Assembly (NCBI GenBank): GCA_030627405.1
Contig: DAOUSD010000048.1
Coordinates: 1-8,446 of the forward strand
Source: Deltaproteobacteria bacterium
Lineage (GTDB): Bacteria; Desulfobacterota; Desulfobacteria; Desulfobacterales; ETH-SRB1
DNA: 8,446 nt
Direction of reading: 5' to 3'
In this document: positions 1-6,213 of the stretch, piece after piece
How the letters are laid out: every line of letters begins with the position of its first letter
Position numbering within the stretch: position 1 is the first letter of the stretch
Position numbers and translations under genes: made by a program
Notes under the pieces: generated by a model
Told to the model about the DNA's origin: nothing
The model's database searches: none
The model's input: only the letters and a program-made list of their open reading frames with translations

Positions 1-1230
1 CAAAAAATATATATTCCCAATCCATCCATTAGAAACCAGCTCTGGTATAAATCCCTTTTTGATGCTTCCGGCAATATTGTAGAGGAAATTGTGCTGGACG
101 GTACAGTTGCTTCCCGCACAAGAGATACAGCGGCAGTTACAGTTTTAACAACAAAAGAAGATATTGCGCTGTCGCCCCTTGAGCAACTGGCTCATGTCCT
201 GGATGCAAGGCTCCTGAATAAAGGCACTTACTACTTTCCATTGCAGGGAGAAGAGGACTTCGGCTTAGATCTTTCCAGGTTTCCTGTTATAGAGCTTAAA
301 AATCAAAGCAGAATAATGCTTCACGAAGATTATATACAAGAATATGCTTTGAATGCGCTAAAGTCGTTTTGGAAGAATTTAATAATTATTACAATTTCTC
401 AGGAAGCATCTTTAGACCAACTGTTTGATTCGGTTATTAATTCAACATTCAAAGATAGTATAAAAAATAAGCTTTCCTTTTCAGATCAGGGTATGGAAGT
501 AAATATTACTACAAGATGGATAATTGAGAAGCAATCTGGCGATGAAGATAAAGCTCATTCTGTTTGTATGAATTTTATTAAAAATCAGGATGAACGCATA
601 CCGGATTCAATTTGCCGATATCTTGAATCCCAGGGCATAATTGTTAAAGATATAATCAAAGATGGAAAAAATACAAAAAAATCTAAAAAAGAAGATGTTA
701 AGTACCGGCAATCCGATAAAAATATAACCTTTATCAACACACTGGAAATAAAAGACATTGTAAATGATTTGTTTAAAGCAATGGGTTACAGATATGAGCA
801 GAATGTCAACATTACATTTCCATACGAAGGCATTCAGGTTCAAGCATTATCAAACCTCATATCGTTAAAAGATGATGCTCGACTGATTATCGTTGACTTC
901 GGAAATATTTATGGCGAGGCGGCAAGCGCCATTAAAAGGGCAGGCATGGAGGTTGTCCGGATAGATACAGAGGATAATATAAATACTATTATAGAAAAAC
1001 TTTTTAAAGGCATTGGGCTTGATTACACAATCGATCCAATATTCTTTGTTGCGAAACGGCCTGAAAAATATAATACTTCATTAACCATACCGGGATTTCT
1101 GGTTGCAGATGTTGATAGCCGCAAGATACTTATATCGACAGTTGCCTTACATAAGGACCTGATTCAATTTTTAAGGGACAGAGATTTAAAAATCGTAATA
1201 GTTCAGCCATCAAAACTTATTTTGGAGTAG
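1..1230 (+). CDS. uncharacterised protein, 5' end outside window
   Basis: The reading frame is open from the first base to the TAG at 1228-1230, so this is most likely the 3' part of a longer gene. The GTG at 91 is a possible start, but nothing like a ribosome binding site precedes it and the 30 upstream codons read as ordinary protein. About 409 residues are visible. I see no transmembrane segment or catalytic motif that I can name. Numbering from V91 as residue 1, the part around residues 30-75 (SPLEQLAHVLDA, then YYFPLQGEEDFGLDLSRFP) is a compact block. A lysine-rich, charged linker lies near 190-212. The last ~150 residues alternate beta strands and helices (LIIVDFGN, GMEVVRIDTED, LKIVIVQP), suggesting an alpha/beta fold. 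The stop codon overlaps the Shine-Dalgarno of the next gene, so the two are probably co-transcribed and perhaps translationally coupled. Linkage to the TPR lipoprotein hints at an envelope or pilus-related role, but that is inference. Function unknown. Confidence 0.8.
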   Translation, partial: QKIYIPNPSIRNQLWYKSLFDASGNIVEEIVLDGTVASRTRDTAAVTVLTTKEDIALSPLEQLAHVLDARLLNKGTYYFPLQGEEDFGLDLSRFPVIELKNQSRIMLHEDYIQEYALNALKSFWKNLIIITISQEASLDQLFDSVINSTFKDSIKNKLSFSDQGMEVNITTRWIIEKQSGDEDKAHSVCMNFIKNQDERIPDSICRYLESQGIIVKDIIKDGKNTKKSKKEDVKYRQSDKNITFINTLEIKDIVNDLFKAMGYRYEQNVNITFPYEGIQVQALSNLISLKDDARLIIVDFGNIYGEAASAIKRAGMEVVRIDTEDNINTIIEKLFKGIGLDYTIDPIFFVAKRPEKYNTSLTIPGFLVADVDSRKILISTVALHKDLIQFLRDRDLKIVIVQPSKLILE

Positions 1231-1236
1231 AAAAGC

Positions 1237-1992
1237 ATGAAAACAAATCGTCTTGTTTTGGGTTTAAGCTTGTTTTTAATTTTTTGTATAGTTTCTTGTG
1301 CTGCGAACATTGAACTGCGGAAAAAACAGGCAGAAGCGTCAAGAAACCTTGGTGAAGCATACATGCAGCAAAGGGATTTTTCTTCAGCACTGCGGGAACT
1401 TCTAAAAGCAGAAAAAATATACTCCAAAGATCCCTATCTTCAAAATGATCTTGGTTTTGCATATATGGCCAAGGATCGTCCGGACCTTGCTATAAAACAC
1501 TTTAAGAAAGCAATTAAAATAAAGCCGGATTATACGCCGGCTATAAATAGTCTGGGAACCGCATATATGGCCAAAAAAGATTGGGATTCGGCAATTGTCT
1601 GTTTTAAGGGAATTGTTGATGATGTCTTATATGCCACACCCCACTATCCTCTTACAAACCTGGGGTGGGCATATTACAATAAGCAGGAATACGAGCTTGC
1701 AGAAAAATATTATCGCAAGGCCCTTGATCCGGAACCAAATTTTATTATAGCCCTGCGAGGTCTTGGCCAAAACTATATAGCAATGGGAAGGGCGGCAGAT
1801 GCTGTGGCAATGCTTGAAAAAGCAGTAAAAAATTATCCGCTTTCTGCTGAATCATATTTTTATCTCGCAGGGGCGTACAGTTTGTCGCATGAATATAAAA
1901 AGGCAATTAGCGCTTATAATAAGGTAGTCGAACTTGCACCAGACAGTGCTTTTGCGGTTGATGCCCAAAAAGAGTTGGAAAAGATAAGATAA
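1237..1992 (+). CDS. TPR-repeat lipoprotein, PilF/PilW/Tgl-like
   Basis: A 251-residue protein starting at ATG 1237, preceded by GGAG (1224-1227) at good spacing. The N-terminus is a lipoprotein signal: MKTNR, a hydrophobic stretch, then lipobox I18-V19-S20-C21. With alanine after the cysteine, outer-membrane sorting is expected. The rest is nearly all tetratricopeptide repeats, about six, at roughly residues 33-66, 67-100, 101-134, 138-171, 172-205 and 206-239, with typical motifs such as LGFAYMAK, AIKHFKKAIKIKPDY and LGWAYYNKQEYELAEKYYRKAL. The size and design match the PilF/PilW/Tgl family, lipoproteins that help the PilQ secretin insert and multimerise in the outer membrane. A pilQ gene lies in the same window, facing this one, which supports the match. 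TPR lipoproteins are diverse, however, and a general periplasmic scaffold role cannot be excluded. The gene begins six bases after the preceding stop, as in an operon. No clear terminator follows. Confidence 0.88.
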   Translation: MKTNRLVLGLSLFLIFCIVSCAANIELRKKQAEASRNLGEAYMQQRDFSSALRELLKAEKIYSKDPYLQNDLGFAYMAKDRPDLAIKHFKKAIKIKPDYTPAINSLGTAYMAKKDWDSAIVCFKGIVDDVLYATPHYPLTNLGWAYYNKQEYELAEKYYRKALDPEPNFIIALRGLGQNYIAMGRAADAVAMLEKAVKNYPLSAESYFYLAGAYSLSHEYKKAISAYNKVVELAPDSAFAVDAQKELEKIR

Positions 1993-2012
1993 ACAGACTA
2001 AATTTACTCAAA

Positions 2013-2044
2013 ACAGCAGCAATAATAGCGAGCGATCCGCGCTG
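2013..2044. repeat. 32-bp direct repeat, left copy
   Basis: This 32-bp segment recurs in the same orientation at 2697-2728 with 27 of 32 bases identical (shared core GCAGCAAT.ATAGC.AG). The two copies bracket the ATPase remnant. Read on the minus strand, four of the five differences fall at the third position of one common frame, encoding QR(G/R)SLAIIAAV in both copies. No intact gene uses that frame. The copies may be remnants of a dispersed element. Confidence 0.7.
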
Positions 2045-2070
2045 GAGCGTGGAGCATGGAGCATGGAGCT
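2043..2070. repeat. 7-bp tandem repeat, four copies
   Basis: Four consecutive units of TGGAGCN (TGGAGCG, TGGAGCA, TGGAGCA, TGGAGCT) with no spacer. The array begins inside the end of the left 32-bp direct repeat and stops a few bases before recognisable DUF4143 coding sequence begins, so it marks the broken 5' edge of the ATPase remnant. The residues EHGAWS translated from it are therefore not part of the original protein. Confidence 0.85.
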
Positions 2071-2638
2071 TGATTTTGGTTGATTTGTTTGATAATATCG
2101 GGAACATATTTTCCGCCAAGAAGGTCGCTGACTATATCAGGTCTCAAAGAATGAGCATCGGTGTGGAAACCGTCCAGAACTACATTGCCTATCTGCTGTC
2201 AACCTTCGCGGTTCATAAGGTTTTCCGGTACGATATCAAGGGGAAGCGGCTGCTTGAACTGCACGAAAAATATTACCTTGGCGACATCGGCATACGTCAT
2301 GCAATTTTGGGCTTTCGAGAAGGGGATATTTCCGGTCTGCTTGAAAATCTGGTTTTCCTGGAATTAAAGCGAAGGGGCTACAAGGTTTTTATCGGTCAGT
2401 TAGGCAATCAGGAAATCGATTTTATCGCGGAAAAAAAGAATCGGAAGATTTACACATACAGGTTGCGTATCTGCTGGCGACACCGGAAACCATAGAAAGG
2501 GAATTTTCCGTTTTATTGCGCATAAATGACAACTATCCCAAGTATGTGCTAAGTATGGATACTGTTTTTGGAAATGATGTACAGGGAATACAAAGGATAA
2601 ACCTTGTTGACTTTCTTCTCGGGCACGACAGCCTGTAA
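2071..2638 (+). pseudogene. AAA ATP-binding protein remnant, DUF4143 half, frameshifted
   Basis: The sequence from VDLFDNIGNIFSAKKVADYI through LLENLVFLELKRRGYKVFIG to GNQEIDFIAEKK is characteristic of the C-terminal DUF4143 domain of the large AAA_14/DUF4143 family of ATP-binding proteins, normally about 400-450 residues. The N-terminal ATPase half with the P-loop is absent; the homology starts right after a 7-bp tandem repeat. The open frame starting at GTG 2049 runs to a stop at 2493-2495, but its last ~13 residues are nonsense. In another frame the family sequence continues (HIQVAYLLATPETIERE, then NYPKYVLSMDT, VDFLLGHDSL) to TAA 2636-2638. Adding one A to the A7 run at 2431-2437 joins the two frames and gives IAEKKESEDLHIQVAYLL. 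These proteins are often strain-variable accessory genes; some authors link them to mobile or toxin-antitoxin-like contexts, and no role is proven for this one. It is almost certainly non-functional because the nucleotide-binding half is missing. Confidence 0.85.
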
Positions 2639-2696
2639 AGTAGATTCGGCCGCAGCCGGAAGTAGACATCTTGCGATTCGTGTCCCAAATTCCATT

Positions 2697-2728
2697 ACGG
2701 CAGCAATGATAGCCAGTGATCTGCGCTG
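2697..2728. repeat. 32-bp direct repeat, right copy
   Basis: This is the right-hand partner of the segment at 2013-2044, 27 of 32 bases identical and in the same orientation, 684 bp away. On the minus strand its frame stays open on both sides (about NNDNQRRSLAIIAAV then MEFGTRIARCLLPAA), which suggests it descends from coding DNA or from an element carrying a short frame. No start or full-length gene is apparent. Confidence 0.7.
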
Positions 2729-2855
2729 ATTATCATTGTTTTTAAATTGTTATTGGAAACAAGTTTGCAGATACCGCTTTTATTGACAAGCTGAACTGCC
2801 GGGATATTGAGAATTTTTTGAAATTTAATCAAACTCTTTGCTGGATGATTATGCA

Positions 2856-2919
2856 TGACAATATCAGGTTGTAACCGGATATTGTCATGACAAAATCTGG
2901 TTACAGTGAAATATTGTCA
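2856..2919. repeat. two abutting 32-bp imperfect palindromes
   Basis: Units 2856-2887 and 2888-2919 each begin TGACA and end TGTCA, are exactly 32 bp, and match at 23 of 32 positions. In unit 1 the 12-bp arms at 2854-2865 and 2878-2889 are perfect complements; after one mismatch, GGTT and AACC pair further inward. Where the units meet, TGTCATGACA (2883-2892) is itself a perfect palindrome. It is flanked by 11-base arms (2870-2880 and 2895-2905) that pair with a single G/T mismatch, so alternative hairpins compete. The symmetry suits binding sites of a dimeric DNA-binding protein, or a recombination or transposon-end structure. No T-tract follows on either strand, so it is not a classical terminator. 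No gene start lies next to it. The role is unknown. Confidence 0.8.
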
Positions 2920-3000
2920 AACCAATTCGGTTCATCGTGGATTAGTAGGGACAGATGCCTCCTTGATGAATTGATGCTTGCACGATCACCCGCGTAGCCT

Positions 3001-5331
3001 TTACTCTGATGGCTCATCCTCAACAAAGATCACCTGGATTGTGTGATCTTTTGTTACATTCTCAAATAGGTAGGAATTTAAGTCCTCCCCCACTAATTCA
3101 CCATCTACCCACACTGATGACTTATAGCCTGAATAAGCTGTTATTATGAATGCCTGATCCTCACCGTAGTTTACTTCCACTTCCCCTGAGGGGTCGATCC
3201 ACCCAGACCCGATTGAACTGGCCGTTATGGTGAAAATATCATCAGGCTCACCCTCCTCAAAGATCACCTGGATTGTGTGATCTTTTGTTACATTCTCGAA
3301 TTTGTAATAATATGAATCCCCCGCCTGCGTCAAGTCTGACACTGGCCAACCATCTACCAGCACCGATGGCACATAGCCTGTATCTGGTGTTATTACGAAT
3401 ACTTGATCGTCACCGTAGTTTACTTCCACTTCCCCTGAGGGGTCGATCCACCCAAACCCGATTGAACTGGCCGTTATGGTGAAAATCCGTGGTATTCCTG
3501 AGCCATAAGGAGAGTCCGGCAAGTTACACGAGTCATCCTCCAGGTAAGGCAATCTGAATTCCAAAATGGATGTGGTCTCTGTTCCCAGAACCAGGGTACT
3601 CGCCCTGATTTCTTCCTCAATCCATACCGCATATTGCTTCAGATAAACCAGATCGAAATTGGCCACACCGTTTTCATCGGTGATAACGGTCGCAGGCAGG
3701 CTCCCCGCAGCAGAGCTGAGGGGCGTTAGCTGGCCATCCCCGTTGGTGTCTTCACCTGTATCCAGAATCAGATTTCTATTTAAGTCCTCGTTAACGTAAG
3801 TGCCGGTGATAATCGGCACACAGGGGCTTACTGTCCAATAACCCGTCGAGTACTGGAGAGGCCATGCGCCAAGGGAGACTGTAGCGCTGGCAACGGGATT
3901 GCCATTTGAATCGGCCACAAGGACAGACATGGGCAATTTATAAGCTGTATCATTATTGATCGATTCAATCACCGTGCTTCGTCCGATCACTACCGATCCG
4001 GCGGTGCCGCCGATGACGATGTTGACGGTATCCGTGATGAACGTGCCGACAACTGTAACTTTGACAGTGACACCCTCGTTATCCGTACTTAACGAGCCGG
4101 AGGTAAATGTTGAATTTGTAACCCCGTAGTCATTTGTATATGCGACGACTGGGAAGATGGATTCACCTCCGCCTGTAGGGTTTTCAATGGAAAACGCCAC
4201 AGCAGCGTTACTCACAACCTGATCGGTCGCGTTTTTCACGGTTGCAGTCAAAGTCACCGAGTTGGTGACATCCTCTGTACTTGGCGGCATTACCATGGCG
4301 CTGGCTTGAAGCGCAATTTGAGAAGCCTCGAAAATTGGCGCCGAGAAAATGACCGTCAACGAGTCTGTAACTAAAGGATCATCCGCATCGAATACCTGCA
4401 CGTTGGCAGTGCCTGCTTCGCTCGAAGTTAGAACGGCTTCAGCCGATCCGCCCGATACGGCTTTGGTGAGCACGAGATCATCTCCCCAATCCCACGTGCC
4501 AAGCGTCGTTGCAAATTGCACATATTCTTGAGTCGGGGCATTTACCGTGATCGTGAGATCAATATTGGTAGACAGGCTATAAGGATCATCTACCGGACTG
4601 GTAATGCAAAACACCTCGTCAGAAGTACCCACTGTGTAATCCTGCGTATCCGTTACCCCCAGTGCTTGTACGGTTACGGTCACACTCCCCGCCGCGACGC
4701 CTGTTATGCCCACTTCCAGATTACCGCTAGTATCCGTATTACCTGTGTACTGGGACAAAGTAACTACACCTGCCGGCTCCGCACTCAGGGTGACCAGGGA
4801 CTCGACGCCGAAACCGTTGGCATCTTGCACCAAAATCGTTAGAGTGGCCGGCGATTCATCAACTGCAATGTTCGTACTGTCTGTAGAAAGTAAAATTGTA
4901 CTCCCTGTAATCTGTATCGGTATTTGTACGGGGGAAAGTCCCGAGACCCGGGCGGTTATCGTGGCAGTCCGGTTGGTCTTGTCGGTTCCGGATGAAAACG
5001 TAATTTCTGCCTTCCCATTCTCATCGGTATCCACCGATGCGTCACTGATCTGTCCCTCATTAGCGGAAAAAGATACCGTGGCTCCCTCCACAACAGCCTT
5101 ATTCGTATCTAAAACCGTGGCGGTAATGGTGGCAAAATCCAAATTGTCAGATTTGACGCTGACCTGGGATGTTGCTAATGAGATTTTGTCCAACACAACG
5201 GTAGTGTCGCCGTTTGGGTCAGGTGTCGTCGAGTCTTCGTCGTCTCCTGATGACCCGCAGCCTGTTATCTGAAAAGAAAAAAAAGCTATAAAAAGTATCA
5301 AAATAGCAATATTGGTACATTTGAATTTCAT
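3001..5331 (-). CDS. surface lipoprotein with bacterial Ig-like domains
   Basis: A 776-residue protein. ATG at 5329-5331 is preceded by AAGGGG (minus strand, 5337-5342). The N-terminus is a lipoprotein signal with lipobox I22-T23-G24-C25, then an acidic, Ser/Thr/Pro-rich linker (26-45). The body is a string of beta-rich Ig-like modules: about 48-141 (a clear Big_1/invasin type, with GATVSFSANEGQIS and TDENGKAEITFSS), 142-233, 237-331, 334-440 and 445-595. The last of these contains an Asp/Asn-rich insert, EDLNRN at 515-520 and DTNGDG at 528-533, resembling EF-hand or dockerin calcium loops. The C-terminus carries two tandem ~80-residue repeats (617-699 and 700-776), each starting FTITASSIG and ending ENVTKDHTIQVIF, like other bacterial surface-repeat domains. 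There is no LPXTG, autotransporter barrel or enzyme motif. Such proteins usually act in adhesion or as surface or extracellular structural components; the ligand is unknown. Base composition looks more GC-rich than the pilus-side genes, consistent with separate ancestry. Confidence 0.88.
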   Translation of the reverse strand: MKFKCTNIAILILFIAFFSFQITGCGSSGDDEDSTTPDPNGDTTVVLDKISLATSQVSVKSDNLDFATITATVLDTNKAVVEGATVSFSANEGQISDASVDTDENGKAEITFSSGTDKTNRTATITARVSGLSPVQIPIQITGSTILLSTDSTNIAVDESPATLTILVQDANGFGVESLVTLSAEPAGVVTLSQYTGNTDTSGNLEVGITGVAAGSVTVTVQALGVTDTQDYTVGTSDEVFCITSPVDDPYSLSTNIDLTITVNAPTQEYVQFATTLGTWDWGDDLVLTKAVSGGSAEAVLTSSEAGTANVQVFDADDPLVTDSLTVIFSAPIFEASQIALQASAMVMPPSTEDVTNSVTLTATVKNATDQVVSNAAVAFSIENPTGGGESIFPVVAYTNDYGVTNSTFTSGSLSTDNEGVTVKVTVVGTFITDTVNIVIGGTAGSVVIGRSTVIESINNDTAYKLPMSVLVADSNGNPVASATVSLGAWPLQYSTGYWTVSPCVPIITGTYVNEDLNRNLILDTGEDTNGDGQLTPLSSAAGSLPATVITDENGVANFDLVYLKQYAVWIEEEIRASTLVLGTETTSILEFRLPYLEDDSCNLPDSPYGSGIPRIFTITASSIGFGWIDPSGEVEVNYGDDQVFVITPDTGYVPSVLVDGWPVSDLTQAGDSYYYKFENVTKDHTIQVIFEEGEPDDIFTITASSIGSGWIDPSGEVEVNYGEDQAFIITAYSGYKSSVWVDGELVGEDLNSYLFENVTKDHTIQVIFVEDEPSE
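3024..3486. repeat. intragenic duplication in lipoprotein C-terminus
   Basis: Two DNA blocks are duplicated within the lipoprotein gene. Forty identical bases recur at 3024-3063 and 3258-3297 (offset 234), and 77 bases recur at 3161-3237 and 3410-3486 with one difference (offset 249). The DNA between the blocks is clearly diverged and differs in length by 15 bp. The blocks encode the conserved start and end of the two C-terminal protein repeats, so the module ends are nearly identical while the centre varies. Confidence 0.92.
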
Positions 5332-5456
5332 AATGACCCCTTAAATTAGCTCAAAACTCAAAGTAAAATGGTAATTCCAATCCAGCATCGATGATTCGTT
5401 AATTAGATGACTCATCCATCAGGCCATATCTCCTTGAATTTACAAGGTTCCTCGCT

Positions 5457-6035
5457 TTAAGTTGGTAGCTCAACCTTGTCATAGACCTCGGTAAGCATCA
5501 GATTGCAGGCAATGGAAGTCAGTTCAATTGTGTCTTCCCTGCGATTTGTCTCTGAAAGCAACCAGCGGTTGCCGGCCTGCCGGAGGTAATGCTCCACGTG
5601 GCGCTTGTCTTGCGCGATTAACACATACTCGACAAAAGATTCTATCATGCGGTACTGCTCAAATTTTCCGCCGCGGTCGTAGTCTTTGGTTGACCCCGAT
5701 AGTACCTCAACAATCAGCGTGGGATTGAGCAGTGTGTCTTTGTGATCGTCATCAAACTGAGGCTCGCCACATACTACAATGACATCAGGATAAGTATATA
5801 ACAGCCCTGTAGCGCTGACCTTCAAGCGCAGGTCTGTCGAATAGACGGTGCGGGGACGGGTTTTCAGTTGACCACGAAGTTCAGATACAACATTCGTCAC
5901 AATGAGAACATGTTCCGGACTCGCTCCCGCCATCGCAAATATTTCTCCATTAAAGTATTCGCTTTTACGCTCGGCCTTTCGTTCAAAAGCCAGGTACTCT
6001 TCAGGAGTAACTCGTGGTTTGAGTTCGACCGACAT
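5457..6035 (-). CDS. Uma2 family (DUF820) PD-(D/E)XK nuclease-fold protein
   Basis: From the ATG at 6033-6035 this gives 192 residues, a usual length for the Uma2/DUF820 family. The N-terminus MSVELKPRVTPEEYLAFERKAE is typical, and AGAGAG (minus strand, 6042-6047) lies six bases upstream. The frame can be extended to an ATG at 6095 (212 residues), but those extra 20 residues (MFKFKERENFKWDERIREKI) do not look like the family and lack a ribosome binding site. Family motifs from this start: SEYFNGEIFAMAGAS (25-39), YPDVIVVCG (82-90, with P83-D84), LIVEVLSGSTKDYDRGGKFEQYR (107-129, with E110 and K124). D84, E110 and K124 are the likely PD-(D/E)XK-type active-site set, so nuclease fold and possible endonuclease activity follow from the family; the biological role of Uma2 proteins is not settled. 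They are abundant accessory genes in multicellular and environmental bacteria. It lies in the same direction as the lipoprotein gene, 125 bp upstream of it, with no obvious shared function. Confidence 0.88.
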   Translation of the reverse strand: MSVELKPRVTPEEYLAFERKAERKSEYFNGEIFAMAGASPEHVLIVTNVVSELRGQLKTRPRTVYSTDLRLKVSATGLLYTYPDVIVVCGEPQFDDDHKDTLLNPTLIVEVLSGSTKDYDRGGKFEQYRMIESFVEYVLIAQDKRHVEHYLRQAGNRWLLSETNRREDTIELTSIACNLMLTEVYDKVELPT

Positions 6036-6138
6036 AATTTTCTCTCTTATTCTTTCATCCCATTTAAAATTTTCGCGCTCCTTGAACTTGAACATTTTTC
6101 AAAGGTCTCATAATTTGAAGAGCGGACCGACATCATTA

Positions 6139-6209
6139 TTCGACGTTCGATGTTGGACGTTCGATGTTCGATGTTCATCTTTTAATACGTTCGATGTTCA
6201 TCTTTTAAT
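6139..6209. repeat. tandem repeat cluster between pilQ and Uma2 gene
   Basis: Two adjacent 23-bp units, 6164-6186 and 6187-6209, differ at one base and share TTCGATGTTCATCTTTTAAT. Just to the left, 6139-6170 is made of shorter overlapping words (GACGTTCGATGTTGGACGTTCGATGTTC). The array ends four bases before the pilQ stop codon region begins (TGA at 6214-6216 on the minus strand), so it lies directly downstream of pilQ. No strong hairpin or T-tract is apparent. Frames through it translate to low-complexity peptide and are not taken as genes. Confidence 0.85.
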
Positions 6210-6213
6210 CCGT

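Larger units (their letters stand above)
2639..3000. other. gene-free stretch with repeats and palindromes
   Basis: This is the convergent gap between the plus-strand ATPase remnant and the minus-strand Ig-like lipoprotein gene. It holds the right copy of the 32-bp direct repeat (2697-2728) and two abutting palindromic units (2856-2919). An open stretch at 2746-2874 would encode about 42 residues (including KFADTAFIDKLNCRDIENF) but lacks a usable start codon and may be a gene fragment. A 36-codon frame begins at ATG 2887 and ends at TAG 2995-2997, without a ribosome binding site. I see no credible gene, RNA or terminator with a T-tract. Confidence 0.6.

Noticed and set aside
1907..2119. 70-codon minus-strand open frame containing QRGSLAIIAAV
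   Set aside because: It overlaps the TPR gene end, the direct repeat and the 7-bp repeats, and has no homology that I recognise. The peptide is discussed only as part of the repeat pair.
2400..2669. 89-codon minus-strand open frame
   Set aside because: It is antisense to the DUF4143 remnant and shows no protein-like features of its own.
2856..2919. Palindrome pair as an intrinsic terminator
   Set aside because: The arms are A/T-rich and no run of T follows on either strand; the stem symmetry is better explained by protein recognition or an element end.
2856..2919. Palindrome pair as a small CRISPR array
   Set aside because: The two units abut with no spacer between them, and no cas gene is in the window.
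4706..5272. 188-codon plus-strand open frame
   Set aside because: It lies wholly antisense to the Ig-like lipoprotein gene, has Ser/Thr/Val-rich content mirroring that gene's codons, and shows no ribosome binding site or recognisable domain.
5432..5447. Small hairpin CCTTG/CAAGG after the Uma2 gene as a terminator
   Set aside because: The stem is only five base pairs and no T-tract follows on the minus strand.
6036..6095. Upstream ATG at 6095 as the Uma2 start
   Set aside because: The extra 20 charged residues are unlike the family N-terminus, and no ribosome binding site precedes this ATG, whereas AGAGAG lies at proper distance before the ATG at 6035.
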